A stretch of 64,000 nucleotides of DNA from Pseudokordiimonas caeni (GCF_026719705.1 NZ_JAPPRR010000002.1:745091-809090); one strand, 5' to 3'; positions 9,058 through 18,035 are shown, counted from the stretch's first letter. Numbers and translations are program-made. Notes: generated by a model not told the origin, from the letters alone.

Positions 9058-10851
9058 TCAGAACGCTTCGGCGGCGAGCGCCATCAATTCTTCCGACCCG
9101 GACTCGATTTCGGCCAGAAGCGCACGGGTTTCGGTCATGCGGCGCTTGATATAGTAGCGGGCGGTGACCAGCTTGTTCTCATGGAAGGTGGGGTCGTCGG
9201 TCCCGTCTTCAAGGGCGGTTTTCGAGACCCGCGCCATCTTGAGCCACATATAGCCCAGAATGACATGCCCGGCGAGGTGCATGTAGGGCGTGGAGGCGGC
9301 ACCGGCATTGTCCGGGTTCGCCATCGCATTCTGCATCAGCCACAGGGTGGCACGCTGCCAGCTGGCAAGCGCCTTCTCCATCGGCTCGATGATGTCATCA
9401 AGGCCGCCGGCAGCCTTGTTCGACGCAATTTCTTCGCCGATCAGCTTAAAGAGCATCTGGATGGCCTTGCCGCCCTTGGCCGGCAGTTTGCGGCCAACGA
9501 GATCGAGCGCCTGGATGCCGTTGGCGCCTTCGTAAATCTGGCTGATGCGAGCATCGCGAACGAACTGTTCCATGCCCCATTCGGCCACATAGCCGTGACC
9601 GCCGAAGACCTGCTGGCAGGCCACGGACGATTCGAAACCGCGGTCGGTGAACACACCCTTGATGATGGGGGTGAGGAGACCGACCAGATCCTCGGCCTCG
9701 TCGCGTTCTTCCTCGGTCGGTGCATTGTGCGACTGGTCAACCAGAAGGGCTGCCCAGATCGCGATGCCGCGGGCGGCTTCGGCGAACGAGCGGGCGTTCA
9801 TCAGGTTGCGGCGCACGTCGGCATGCACGATGATCGGGTCGGCCGGCTTGTCCGGGAACTGCGGGCCCTTCAGGCTGCGGCCCTGCAGGCGATCTTTGGC
9901 ATAGGCCACGGCATTCTGGTAGGCGACCTCGGCATGGCCGAGGCCTTCCACACCCACGCCAAGGCGGGCGGCATTCATCATGATGAACATGGAACGAAGG
10001 CCCTTGTTCGGCTCGCCGATCAGGTAGCCGGTCGCTTCGTCATAGTTCATCACGCAGGTCGAGTTGGCATGGATGCCCATCTTATGCTCCAGCGAGCCGC
10101 AGATGACGCCGTTGCGCTCGCCAAGGCTGCCGTCTTCCTTCACGAGGAATTTGGGCACGATGAAAAGCGAGATGCCCTTGGTGCCCTTCGGCGCATCAGG
10201 CAGGCGGGCGAGCACCAGATGGATGATGTTCTCGCTCATGTCATGTTCGCCGGCCGAGATGAAAATCTTGGTGCCGGTGATCTTGTAGGTGCCGTCGGCC
10301 TGCGGCTCTGCCTTGGTGCGCAGCATGCCGAGGTCGGTGCCGCAATGCGGCTCGGTCAGGTTCATGGTGCCGGTCCAGAGGCCTTCGACCATCTTCGGCA
10401 GGTAGGTCTCTTTCTGCTCCTGCGTGCCATCGATGCGGATCGCTGCCATGGCGCCGTTCGAAAGGCCGGGATACATGGCGAACGAATGGTTGGCGCCGAC
10501 CATCATTTCCTCAAGGCAGATGCCAAGGACATGGGGCAGGCCCTGCCCGCCAAACTCGGGGTCGGCGGTAAGTCCGGCCCAGCCGCCTTCCACATATTTG
10601 GCGTAGGCTTCCTTGAAGCCTTTGGGCGTTGTCACATCGCCGTTTTCGGCGCGGGTGCAGCCTTCCTGATCGCCCGACAGGTTCAGCGGCTGCAGCTCGC
10701 GTTCGGCAAACTTGGCGGCTTCCTCGAGGATGGCGGCAATGAGATCCGGCGTCGCATCCGCGTAGCCCGGCAGGTTCGAATAGTTGCCGATCTGCAGAAC
10801 ATCGTTCAGCAGGAACATCATGTCTTTGACGGGGGCCTTGTAGCTTGGCAT
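9058..10851 (-). CDS. Acyl-CoA dehydrogenase (597-residue, long form)
   Basis: A flavoprotein that introduces the first double bond into acyl-CoA. The 597-residue length and the N-terminal M-P-S-Y-K-A-P extension are typical of the longer acyl-CoA dehydrogenases with an extra C-terminal domain. Visible family segments are [12 protein letters not shown], the R[19 protein letters not shown] catalytic region, and [17 protein letters not shown] ribosome site precedes the start. It is the second gene of the MerR-led beta-oxidation operon; chain-length preference cannot be told. Confidence 0.94.
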   Translation of the reverse strand: MPSYKAPVKDMMFLLNDVLQIGNYSNLPGYADATPDLIAAILEEAAKFAERELQPLNLSGDQEGCTRAENGDVTTPKGFKEAYAKYVEGGWAGLTADPEFGGQGLPHVLGICLEEMMVGANHSFAMYPGLSNGAMAAIRIDGTQEQKETYLPKMVEGLWTGTMNLTEPHCGTDLGMLRTKAEPQADGTYKITGTKIFISAGEHDMSENIIHLVLARLPDAPKGTKGISLFIVPKFLVKEDGSLGERNGVICGSLEHKMGIHANSTCVMNYDEATGYLIGEPNKGLRSMFIMMNAARLGVGVEGLGHAEVAYQNAVAYAKDRLQGRSLKGPQFPDKPADPIIVHADVRRNLMNARSFAEAARGIAIWAALLVDQSHNAPTEEERDEAEDLVGLLTPIIKGVFTDRGFESSVACQQVFGGHGYVAEWGMEQFVRDARISQIYEGANGIQALDLVGRKLPAKGGKAIQMLFKLIGEEIASNKAAGGLDDIIEPMEKALASWQRATLWLMQNAMANPDNAGAASTPYMHLAGHVILGYMWLKMARVSKTALEDGTDDPTFHENKLVTARYYIKRRMTETRALLAEIESGSEELMALAAEAF

Positions 10852-10917
10852 GGCTCTTTCCTCAGGGTCTGGTCAGTCTGTTTCGGTTCGGGAGAGGGTA
10901 TCGCGGGCGGCTTTCAA

Positions 10918-11358
10918 TCAGCCGTCCCATGGATTTCGAAGCTGCGGCGGCTCGCCCGTGTCCTTGCGGACCCAACGGCCGCCGGGCGCAGGCACCAGAT
11001 TTTCAAGCGTGTCGCAAAATCCGGTCAGTTCGGTGATCGTCTCGTCGATATCGGCACGCTGGGCCTCGAGGGCAGCGATGCGCTCGCGGCATTTGGCCAG
11101 CGTCACCTGCCGCTGCGTCTCGCGCCCGTCGCCGAGCTCATAGAGCCGCAGCATATCGGCAATTTCGGAAAGGGAGAAGCCGACCCGGCGGCCGCGCAGG
11201 ATCCAGGCGATCCGCACCCGGTCGGCGGCCGAATAGGTACGGTTCTGGCCGACGCGCGCCGGCGCCACGAGGCCTTGTTCCTCGTAATGCCTCAGCGTGC
11301 GGGCGGTGATACCGAACTCCGCAGCCAGATCCTTGATGCTGTAGGCAAGCTCGCCCAT
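10918..11358 (-). CDS. MerR-family regulator of the fatty-acid operon (LiuR-like)
   Basis: A 146-residue MerR-type protein with an N-terminal winged helix (I-K-D-L-A-A-E-F-G-I-T and R-T-L-R-H-Y-E-E-Q-G-L, about 8-30), then a basic R-G-R-R-V-G-F-S-L wing and a coiled-coil helix. It has no metal-binding cysteine cluster of the mercury or copper type. It is the promoter-proximal gene of a minus-strand operon with acyl-CoA dehydrogenase, thiolase and the FadJ-like enzyme. MerR-family LiuR proteins are known regulators of acyl-CoA catabolism in proteobacteria; the operator upstream (11399-11414) agrees. Probably autoregulatory. Confidence 0.88.
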   Translation of the reverse strand: MGELAYSIKDLAAEFGITARTLRHYEEQGLVAPARVGQNRTYSAADRVRIAWILRGRRVGFSLSEIADMLRLYELGDGRETQRQVTLAKCRERIAALEAQRADIDETITELTGFCDTLENLVPAPGGRWVRKDTGEPPQLRNPWDG

Positions 11359-11391
11359 GGGGCCTTCAACTTCCTTTCCCGTCCGGCAGAG

Positions 11392-11420
11392 ACGCTACTT
11401 TACGTTAACGTAAACGTCAA
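11392..11420 (-). promoter_or_regulatory. Promoter with MerR/LiuR-type operator
   Basis: On the minus strand TTGACG (11415-11420) and TAGCGT (11392-11397) are separated by 17 bases. A perfect 16-bp palindrome, TTTACGTTAACGTAAA (11399-11414), fills that spacer. The palindrome resembles the ACGT-half-site operators reported for LiuR-type regulators. The ATG of the MerR gene lies about 35 bases downstream. Binding here would overlap both promoter elements. Confidence 0.75.
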
Positions 11421-11542
11421 CACGCGAACCCCGCGATTGCCTTGGGGCTTGAATAGGCTTATGTTTTTAGACGGGAGAGTTTGATAATCCGGGAAGCGTG
11501 GTCATGGAAGCCGCGCGACTCGGACACCAAGGAGGGGTTTCG

Positions 11543-11908
11543 ATGAGCAGCAACCGGTTCACGTCATTCAGGGAATTTTTCCCCTATTATCTGGCCGAGC
11601 ATTCGGTGCCGACCTGCAGGGCGCTCCATTATACGGGGACGATCCTTGGCACCGGCGTGGCGCTCTACGCACTCCTCACCATGCAATGGTGGATGCTGCT
11701 TCTGTATCCCCTCATTGGCTATGGCTTTGCCTGGGTCGGCCACTTTTTCATCGAGCATAACAAACCCGCCACCTTCACCTATCCGCGCTGGAGCTGGATG
11801 GGGGATTACAAGATGCTGTGGCTGTGGATGACCGGCCGCCTGAAACCCGCGCTTGAAGACGCCGAAAAGCTGTACGGGCAGGGCACGGGCGCGGTGAACC
11901 GGGCCTGA
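11543..11908 (+). CDS. DUF962 / Mpo1-like membrane protein
   Basis: A 121-residue protein whose ATG at 11543 follows a strong AAGGAGG site; the open frame extends further upstream but without a ribosome site. It carries the family features Y-Y-L-A-E-H (about 15-20), H-Y-T-G-T near the first membrane helix, and G-H-F-F-I-E-H-N-K-P-A-T, with histidines expected to bind iron. Yeast Mpo1 is a 2-hydroxy fatty acid dioxygenase of alpha-oxidation. Its position next to the beta-oxidation operon is suggestive, but the two diverge and share no visible operator. Confidence 0.85.
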   Translation: MSSNRFTSFREFFPYYLAEHSVPTCRALHYTGTILGTGVALYALLTMQWWMLLLYPLIGYGFAWVGHFFIEHNKPATFTYPRWSWMGDYKMLWLWMTGRLKPALEDAEKLYGQGTGAVNRA

Positions 11909-11915
11909 GGCTCGC

Positions 11916-12731
11916 TCAATTCTCGCCGGGTGATATCTCGACGCTGTATCTCGCCAGAAGCTTCGGCCATTCCGGGCTTTCCGTCAGCGCCTTCAGGCGC
12001 GCTTCAAGATCCGGCCGCGTGGGTGGGATCATGGCTTTCAGCATATAGGTGGATAGCGGCGTGGCGACTTCCTGCACGCGGTCAAGCTCCGCGGCAATGA
12101 CTTCGCGGTGCTGGCGCACGAAGCGGATGGTTGAACGCTGGATATAGGTGAAATCGGCGCGCTCGAACAGCACCCGCTTGAGCAGCGCATGGGTGCCTTC
12201 GCCGTCCTGCCGGAACAGAAGGCCTTCGGTCGCCATCCGGCCTAGCGGTGGGGGCAATTGGTGGCCGCGCGTGGCAGCGATCGTCAAGCCAGCAAAGCTG
12301 GCCGGGCGCGCTGGATCGAGTGCTATGCCGGGCTTTGCCAGCAGGATATTGGCGTCTGGAAAGAGATCGACCCAGCGGAAGCGCGTCTGGGCATCCTCGC
12401 CCCAGCCCCAATCGGGCGTGACCCAAAGGACGATCCAGTCATCCTCGCAGGTTGCCCCTTCAGCGGGGCAACGCCCATCGATCCAGCCTGCCAGATCACG
12501 GTTCAGCCGCACGCGGGAAAGGACAACGGGCTCGAAGTTTTTGCCTTCTGTCTCAGCACTTTCAAGCCGCGCCGTGATGTCGGCCGTGAGGCCCGTCAGC
12601 CCTGGCAGCGGCTGCAGCACGTTGAAGGGAGGATGCTCATGATAGTCCAAGACCCGAACGGTCTCGGCCTTCGCGGCGGCGGCTGCAAAAGAGAGCAATA
12701 AAGCCGCGAAGATAGTCGATTCTTTTCTCAT
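11916..12731 (-). CDS. Periplasmic solute-binding-like protein
   Basis: A 271-residue exported protein with an N-terminal signal peptide ending in an A-x-A site (A-A-K-A, about residues 19-22). The mature start V-R-V-L-D-Y-H-E-H-P-P-F-N resembles the opening of family-3 extracellular binding proteins, and the length fits. Two cysteines (G-R-C-P and A-T-C-E) may form a disulfide. There are no ABC transporter genes beside it, so it may be an orphan sensor or binding protein. Convergent with the DUF962 gene, 7 bases apart. Confidence 0.65.
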   Translation of the reverse strand: MRKESTIFAALLLSFAAAAAKAETVRVLDYHEHPPFNVLQPLPGLTGLTADITARLESAETEGKNFEPVVLSRVRLNRDLAGWIDGRCPAEGATCEDDWIVLWVTPDWGWGEDAQTRFRWVDLFPDANILLAKPGIALDPARPASFAGLTIAATRGHQLPPPLGRMATEGLLFRQDGEGTHALLKRVLFERADFTYIQRSTIRFVRQHREVIAAELDRVQEVATPLSTYMLKAMIPPTRPDLEARLKALTESPEWPKLLARYSVEISPGEN

Positions 12732-12840
12732 AAACCGCTTTTGCTGTTGCCTGGCTGCCTGACAGGTTTGGCCTTTGAAGGCCGGAAGTCAAGACGGGGG
12801 TGGGTTGGGAAACTGCTCAGGATCATGCTGTCATGGCCGA

Positions 12841-13335
12841 TCAGTCGCTGATGGCCGTTTCCAGCATTTTCTTCATTTCGGTGACGGCGCCCACAAAGGG
12901 TGCGCCGCTGCCGATGCTTTCGGTCAGGTTGTCGATACACTGAAGCAGCTTCAGGAGGGCGCGACGCCACAGGGGGCCGATATCCTGCAAGGCCTGGGGC
13001 GGGCGTTCCTTCGCCTGCGTGAGCAGGTCCAGAAAGTCGGTGTGGTAAAGCACCACCATCCTGATCTTGCCTTCAAGGTGAACCCCGCGCAGGGCATGGG
13101 CCTCGATATGTGCGTCGGATAACTGATAGACGGCCTCCACTGCGCGCCCTGCATGATCGCCGAAGGAGCCTAGCGTCTGACGGCAGATCTGAAGGGCCCG
13201 CATGTCGAAAAGGACGCGCTGGAACAGCGACGACAGCTCGGTCAACTCATAAAGGAAACGGCAGGTTTCCTGAACGAAGCGGGCCATTGCCTGCCGCTCT
13301 TCGCCCTCGACCACGGCAATCTCGAAATTCGCCAT
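12841..13335 (-). CDS. Conserved hypothetical helical protein
   Basis: A 164-residue, apparently all-helical soluble protein with no signal peptide. The start at 13335 (M-A-N-F-E-I-A-V) follows a GGGGGG-type ribosome site; the longer open frame upstream lacks one. Segments such as L-Y-E-L-T-E-L-S-S-L and V-E-A-V-Y-Q-L-S-D-A suggest a helical bundle. No domain was recognised. It stands alone, transcribed away from the TauE-like gene. Confidence 0.6.
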   Translation of the reverse strand: MANFEIAVVEGEERQAMARFVQETCRFLYELTELSSLFQRVLFDMRALQICRQTLGSFGDHAGRAVEAVYQLSDAHIEAHALRGVHLEGKIRMVVLYHTDFLDLLTQAKERPPQALQDIGPLWRRALLKLLQCIDNLTESIGSGAPFVGAVTEMKKMLETAISD

Positions 13336-13581
13336 GTGTACCCCCCGATGTGCGTGTTCAGCCCAAGGCTGTATCATATACCGAATCGGCTGCCGGTTCC
13401 ATTGCCGCCCGCTTCCCCGGGGAAATGTCACCGCAAGGGCACAGCCCGGCTACGACTGTTGGCGAGCCGATCCGTATCCGCCTCGCAACCATTTGCCTCC
13501 GTGCGGTTTTTTGGGTAGGACAGAAGAACGATCCCGTTCTATCCGGCGGCCGCGATCCGGCCGCTTCGCGCAGGGTTCCCG

Positions 13582-14523
13582 ATGCCGCTTTATCTGCCCA
13601 TCGCCGAGCTTTCGATGAATATCTTCCTCGTGGTTGCCATGGGGGGTGCCGTCGGTTTTCTGTCGGGCATGTTCGGCGTCGGTGGTGGTTTCCTGATGAC
13701 CCCCCTGTTGATGTTTGCCGGCGTCCCGCCAACCGTGGCGGTGGCGACGGGTGCGAACCAGCTGACGGCGGCGAGTGTCTCCGGCGCGATGGCGCACTGG
13801 CGGCGCGGCGGGGTCGATCTCAAGATGGGGCTGGTGCTCACGGCGGGCGGCGCGGTCGGCGCTTTTGTCGGCGCGTTCCTTTTCAAGCTGTTGCGCGCGG
13901 CGGGCCAGGTGGACCTGATGATCTCGCTCGCCTATGTGCTGTTCCTTGGTGCTGTTGGCGGGCTGATGTTTGTGGAAAGCGTGCGGGCGATCTTGCGGGC
14001 GCGGGCAGGTACGCCGCCCCCGATGAAGCCGCGCGAGGAGCGTCACAAGGCGTGGATCCACAAGCTGCCGTGGAAGATGCGGTTCAAGAAATCGCGGCTT
14101 TATATCTCGGCGCTTCTGCCGCTCGGGATTGGTTTTGTGGTCGGTATCCTGTCCTCGATCATGGGGGTCGGCGGCGGCTTCATCATGGTGCCGGCGATGA
14201 TCTATCTTCTCGGCATGCCGACGGGTGTGGTGATCGGCACCTCCCTTTTCCAGATCATTTTCGTGACGGCGCTGACCACCATCTTCCATTCGGTGAACAC
14301 GCAAACCGTGGATATCCCCCTTGCCATCCTCCTGTTGATCGGGGCGGTGACGGGAGCGCAGATTGGCGCCAAGGTCGGGATGAAGCTGAAGCCGGAGCAG
14401 ATGCGGGCTCTGCTTGCCCTCATCGTATTGCTCGTCGGCCTGCGCATGGCGGTCGATCTGGTGATCGAGCCTGCCGAGCTTTACAGCATCAGTGACATGG
14501 ACGGCGCGGAGGAGCGCCCATGA
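13582..14523 (+). CDS. TSUP-family (TauE/SafE-like) anion exporter
   Basis: A 313-residue inner-membrane protein with about eight hydrophobic helices. Both repeats of the family carry the glycine-rich motif: G-M-F-G-V-G-G-G-F (about 29-37) and I-M-G-V-G-G-G-F (about 193-200). TSUP proteins move sulfite, sulfonates or related anions. The stop overlaps the start of the TIGR02186 gene (ATGA at 14520-14523), so the two are translated together. A second ATG at residue 12 is a possible alternative start. Substrate not determinable, but neighbours suggest sulfur chemistry. Confidence 0.9.
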   Translation: MPLYLPIAELSMNIFLVVAMGGAVGFLSGMFGVGGGFLMTPLLMFAGVPPTVAVATGANQLTAASVSGAMAHWRRGGVDLKMGLVLTAGGAVGAFVGAFLFKLLRAAGQVDLMISLAYVLFLGAVGGLMFVESVRAILRARAGTPPPMKPREERHKAWIHKLPWKMRFKKSRLYISALLPLGIGFVVGILSSIMGVGGGFIMVPAMIYLLGMPTGVVIGTSLFQIIFVTALTTIFHSVNTQTVDIPLAILLLIGAVTGAQIGAKVGMKLKPEQMRALLALIVLLVGLRMAVDLVIEPAELYSISDMDGAEERP

Positions 14524-15269
14524 AACGCTGGCTCGGCCTTCTCGCACTTTTAGCCTTAACCGCGCCTGCGTCGGCACTGGTCACCGATATTTCAGAGCGC
14601 CGGATTGAAATCCGTTACAGCTTCAACGGGGCCGATCTTATCCTGTTTGGTGCTGTCGGCTCCACTGTGCTCGGCTCCGATACGTCCGGCATCGATATCG
14701 TTGTTGTGGTGCGCGGGCCGGAAGCGCCCACGAAGCTGCGCCGCAAGGAGCGGGTCGCCGGCATCTGGGTGAACCATGGCTCGCTCACCCTGCCGTCTGC
14801 CCCCGGATACTATGCCGTGGCCGCCAACCGGCATCTGGCCGATATCGCCACGCCCGAAATCTTCACGGCTTCCGGCATCGGCTTTTCGAACTTGCGGCTG
14901 GCCTATGCAGGTGGCCCCGGCAAGGCGGAGGCGGCGCCGGAGTTCCTGAAAGCCCTTAAGCGGCTCAGGGCTGAGGACGGTCTCCTCAGGGAAGAGCTGG
15001 ATGTGGTGAAGATCATCGGCGAGGGGCTTTTCCGCACCAATGTGCGCCTGCCGGCCAATGCGCCGGTCGGCCAGTATCAGGTGGATGCCTTCGTTTTTCA
15101 GGAGGGGCGGCTGCAGGCCCGCAACCGCATCGACATGACGGTCGACAAGGAAGGCTTCGAGCGCGCGGTATACAGTTTCGCGCACGAATGGCCCTTCTTT
15201 TACGGGCTCACCGCTGTTGTGATTGCACTGCTCGCCGGATGGGTCGCAGCCCTTGTCGGGCGGCGCTAG
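14520..15269 (+). CDS. TIGR02186-family membrane-anchored protein
   Basis: A 249-residue protein with a signal peptide (hydrophobic core about 5-20, A-S-A cleavage region) and one C-terminal membrane helix (about 225-245). The extracytoplasmic part starts with I-E-I-R-Y-S-F-N-G-A-D-L-I-L-F-G, typical of the TIGR02186 family, which usually sits beside a TSUP exporter as it does here. The molecular role of the family is not established. Its stop overlaps the convergent TusA-like stop in a shared CTAG at 15266-15269. Confidence 0.8.
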   Translation: MKRWLGLLALLALTAPASALVTDISERRIEIRYSFNGADLILFGAVGSTVLGSDTSGIDIVVVVRGPEAPTKLRRKERVAGIWVNHGSLTLPSAPGYYAVAANRHLADIATPEIFTASGIGFSNLRLAYAGGPGKAEAAPEFLKALKRLRAEDGLLREELDVVKIIGEGLFRTNVRLPANAPVGQYQVDAFVFQEGRLQARNRIDMTVDKEGFERAVYSFAHEWPFFYGLTAVVIALLAGWVAALVGRR

Positions 15270-15520
15270 CCAGCGGTTTCGTCTGCGCCTTTTTCGATAT
15301 CGAAATGATAGATGCCGTCCTTCACCTCGGCCATCAGCAGCCTGTGGCCGGCAATGGTGCAGAAGGCCGGGATATCCTTGGCAGTGACAGGGTCGGAAGC
15401 GGTGAGGTGAAGTCTTTCACCAGGCTTCAGGTCGTCCAGCGCCCGCCGCAACCGAAGCACCGGCATCGGGCATTTCAATCCTCGCGTGTCGAGTTCTTTC
15501 ATTATCGTTATCTGGTCCAT
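15266..15520 (-). CDS. TusA/SirA-family sulfur carrier protein
   Basis: An 84-residue cytosolic protein with the family motif C-P-M-P (cysteine at about residue 17) after L-D-T-R-G-L-K. TusA-type proteins carry persulfide sulfur for tRNA thiolation, molybdenum cofactor synthesis or sulfur oxidation. The length is right for a stand-alone member. A second cysteine near residue 54 (F-C-T-I) is not part of the motif. It converges on the TSUP/TIGR02186 pair, giving a small sulfur-related neighbourhood. Confidence 0.88.
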   Translation of the reverse strand: MDQITIMKELDTRGLKCPMPVLRLRRALDDLKPGERLHLTASDPVTAKDIPAFCTIAGHRLLMAEVKDGIYHFDIEKGADETAG

Positions 15521-15618
15521 TCCTACTCGTCCCTTCAGCTTAGACCCCGAAAGGTCAACAGGGGATTAATAGATAGGGACAGATGAAGCGGGGATGAAGG
15601 GCTGGCACCCGTCACAAA

Positions 15619-15698
15619 AAGGTTGAGGCCAGCGTGGGTCACGCTGGCCCCGTGATACCCAAAATAAGGTTGAGGCCGGCATGGGTCGTGCCGGCCTC
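15619..15698. repeat. Tandem pair of related hairpin elements
   Basis: Two copies of an element starting AAGGTTGAGGCC begin at 15619 and 15666, 47 bases apart. Each forms a hairpin: 15627-15649 with a 10-bp stem (GGCCAGCGTG / CACGCTGGCC) and 15672-15698 with a 10-bp stem (GAGGCCGGCA / TGCCGGCCTC). The loops both contain GGGTC. Stem positions that differ between copies change on both arms, so pairing is preserved. No T tract follows either, so they are not typical terminators. The rest of the 15521-15770 gap shows nothing else clear. Confidence 0.7.
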
Positions 15699-15770
15699 AG
15701 GGACAGGGTCATGCGGGTTCGGGTGCTGAGTGACGCCCCTGTCCAAACTGGATGGTTGGAAAACCGAAAC

Positions 15771-15995
15771 TCAGTGAAGAACCGCCTCTTCGCCGACGAT
15801 GGCTTCGGTGGCCTTGGCGCTCAGGTGCTCGTGGATCGAAAGCCAGATATCGAAGCCCTCGTCATCGCCCAGTGCCTTCATCTTCTGCAGGGCCTGATCG
15901 GCCATGAAGAAGGCATGGTTGCCGAAGTTGCGGAGGAGGTTTTCAGCCACGATGCCATAATAGATGTTCGGGTCGAAAGGCAGGGGCTGTTGCAT
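15771..15995 (-). CDS. Small conserved hypothetical protein
   Basis: A 74-residue soluble protein starting M-Q-Q-P-L-P-F-D-P at 15995, after an AGAGGAG ribosome site. It reads as two to three amphipathic helices (A-E-N-L-L-R-N-F-G-N-H-A-F-F-M and H-E-H-L-S-A-K-A-T-E-A-I). No signal peptide or cysteine. Not recognised. It stands alone between the hairpin repeat and the biotin genes. Confidence 0.6.
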   Translation of the reverse strand: MQQPLPFDPNIYYGIVAENLLRNFGNHAFFMADQALQKMKALGDDEGFDIWLSIHEHLSAKATEAIVGEEAVLH

Positions 15996-16176
15996 CGCGC
16001 GTCTCCTCTTGGGCGGTTGTATCGTGCCGGTAGAGGAGCAACAGGCGTGCCAACATGGCACATGGCGGAAACACTGGATCCTTCGCGGTGCGGTACAAAC
16101 GGCCTTGTCAAAATCTGCCGGGCAGGCGGCAAGGATGGCGGGGCAAAGCTTGCCTCATGGCATGCACGGCATGCCT

Positions 16177-16851
16177 TCAGGCCAGAAGGTGGGTCAGGTC
16201 GGGTGCCTGCGCCCAGGGCTTGTCGCCCTTGAGACGCGGCAGGGCCATCACCGGCAGGCGCACAAGTTTGGACAGTGCTTCGGCACTCTCGTAAAGATCC
16301 GGGTGGCCCCCGCCGGCGCTTTCGCTCATGACAATGGCTTTCACCGGCAGTCCGCGGGTTGCCATGGCCTCAAGCGTGGCGATCGAGTGCGACAGGGTGC
16401 CGAGATAGCTGCCGGTGACCATCAGGCTCGGCAGTTGCAGGTCGGCGATCCAGTCGGCGACGAGCGTGCGGCCGGTGAGCGGCACAAAGGCACCGCCGAC
16501 CCCTTCGATGAGGCGGGTGCCATCAAGCGCCAGAAACGCGCGGCAGACTTTCAGGAGGTCGCCATAGTCAAGCGTGCGGCCTTCAAGGGCTGCCGCCATC
16601 GATGGCGCGAGCGGCGCCTTGTAGCGGAAGGGCGACAGGGCATCGAGCGTGCTGATATGGAAGGGCAGGCCCAGTGCATCGGCGATGATGCCGCTATCGC
16701 TTGCCGCCCAGTCATCATCCGTGATGCCGCTGATGATGGGCTTCAGCGCGCGGACCTTTTCGCCTGCAGCGCGAAGCTGGTGGCAAAGCGCGGCGGTGAC
16801 CAGCGTCTTGCCGATCTCGGTGCCGGTGGAGGTGATGAAAAAGGCGGTCAT
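16177..16851 (-). CDS. bioD: Dethiobiotin synthetase
   Basis: BioD closes the ureido ring of dethiobiotin from 7,8-diaminopelargonate with CO2 and ATP. The 224-residue protein opens with the P-loop T-G-T-E-I-G-K-T (about 9-16), and has K-P-I-I-S-G and E-G-V-G-G-A-F-V-P-L motifs typical of the family. Its start overlaps the bioF stop (ATGA at 16848-16851), so the two are translationally coupled on the minus strand. Confidence 0.95.
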   Translation of the reverse strand: MTAFFITSTGTEIGKTLVTAALCHQLRAAGEKVRALKPIISGITDDDWAASDSGIIADALGLPFHISTLDALSPFRYKAPLAPSMAAALEGRTLDYGDLLKVCRAFLALDGTRLIEGVGGAFVPLTGRTLVADWIADLQLPSLMVTGSYLGTLSHSIATLEAMATRGLPVKAIVMSESAGGGHPDLYESAEALSKLVRLPVMALPRLKGDKPWAQAPDLTHLLA

Positions 16852-18035
16852 TCGGCGGCCTTTCCAAGGGCCGATAGCCCGAGCGCGCGGACGGCGGCGA
16901 TCAGCCCCGTCACATCCTCGTCCCGGTGACTTGCCGAGAAGCAGAAGCGCAGCCGCGAAGTACCTTCGGGCACGGTCGGCGGGCGGAAGGCGGTGACCTT
17001 GTAGCCGGCCTCGGCGAGTGCAGCCGACGCCGCCATCGCGTCCGCCTCGGCACCGATCACGAGGGGTACGATGGGGGTTTCGGGCGCAGGCAGGCCGAGC
17101 GCTTCGGTGAAACGCCGGGCCAGCATCACGGGCCGGGCGACCATCTCGGCGTCCGTCTCGATCAGCTCCAGCGCCTTCACGGCGGCGGCGACCGTGCCGG
17201 GCGGCAGGCCGGTGGTGTAAACGAGCGACCGGGCGCGCGTCTTCATGAGATCAATGACCGGGCGGCTCGCGGCCAGATAGCCGCCATAACCGCCGACGGC
17301 CTTCGAAAGCGTGCCCATCTGCAACGGCACAAGGCCTTCCGCCCCCATCGCTGCCACGGCACCGCGGCCACCGCCAATGGTGCCAAGGCCGTGGGCGTCA
17401 TCGCTCATCAACCATGTGTCATGGTCAGCGCAAAGTTCGCCGAGCGCCTTCAGGGGGGCGATATCGCCGTCCATGGAATAAACGCCGTCCACCACCATCA
17501 GGGCGCGGTCGAACTGGCCACGCTCGGCGGCGATGATCTCAGCGGCATGGGCTACATCATTGTGGCGGAAGAAGCGGACTGTGGCGCCCGAAAGCTTCAG
17601 GCCGGCGTGGATCGAGGTATGGATCAGCTCGTCCGCGAGGATGAGGTCGGATTTGCCCACGAGCGCCGGGATGATGCCGCTGTTGGCAAGATAGCCGGAG
17701 CCGAAAACGATGGCGGCTTCCATGCCCTTGAAGGCAGCAATCTTGGCTTCCAGTTCGGCATAAAGCGGGTGGTTGCCCGTAACAAGCCGGCTGGCACCCG
17801 AACCCGCCCCATAGCGCTTCGTTGCCTCGATGGCCGCGTCGACCACAGCCGGATGCGTTGAAAGCCCTAGATAGTCGTTATCAGTGAAGCTGATCATGTC
17901 GCGCCCGCCGGCGGTCAGCGCCATGGCGGGGCCGCGGGCAGCACTCGTCAGCTCGCGGCGGCGGTTCGCTGCTTCAAGGCCCTTGAGCTTGGCGCCCGCG
18001 AATGCATCAAGGCTGAGTGTCGGTTTGTGGGTCAT
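16848..18035 (-). CDS. bioF: 8-amino-7-oxononanoate synthase
   Basis: BioF condenses pimeloyl-thioester with alanine using PLP. The start at 18035 (M-T-H-K-P-T) gives 395 residues, normal for the family; further upstream the frame continues without a ribosome site. Visible features: D-Y-L-G-L-S (54-59), the PLP aspartate in D-D-A-H-G (about 212-216) and the Schiff-base lysine K245 in T-L-S-K-A-V-G-G. It is divergent from bioB across a 113-base gap. No BioR or BirA box was recognised in that gap. Confidence 0.95.
   Translation of the reverse strand: MTHKPTLSLDAFAGAKLKGLEAANRRRELTSAARGPAMALTAGGRDMISFTDNDYLGLSTHPAVVDAAIEATKRYGAGSGASRLVTGNHPLYAELEAKIAAFKGMEAAIVFGSGYLANSGIIPALVGKSDLILADELIHTSIHAGLKLSGATVRFFRHNDVAHAAEIIAAERGQFDRALMVVDGVYSMDGDIAPLKALGELCADHDTWLMSDDAHGLGTIGGGRGAVAAMGAEGLVPLQMGTLSKAVGGYGGYLAASRPVIDLMKTRARSLVYTTGLPPGTVAAAVKALELIETDAEMVARPVMLARRFTEALGLPAPETPIVPLVIGAEADAMAASAALAEAGYKVTAFRPPTVPEGTSRLRFCFSASHRDEDVTGLIAAVRALGLSALGKAAE

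Noticed and set aside
9010-11484. Very long plus-strand open frame (824 codons) opposite the acyl-CoA dehydrogenase and MerR genes
   Set aside because: It lies antisense to well-identified genes, has no recognisable domain and follows from high-GC codon bias that removes stops on the opposite strand.
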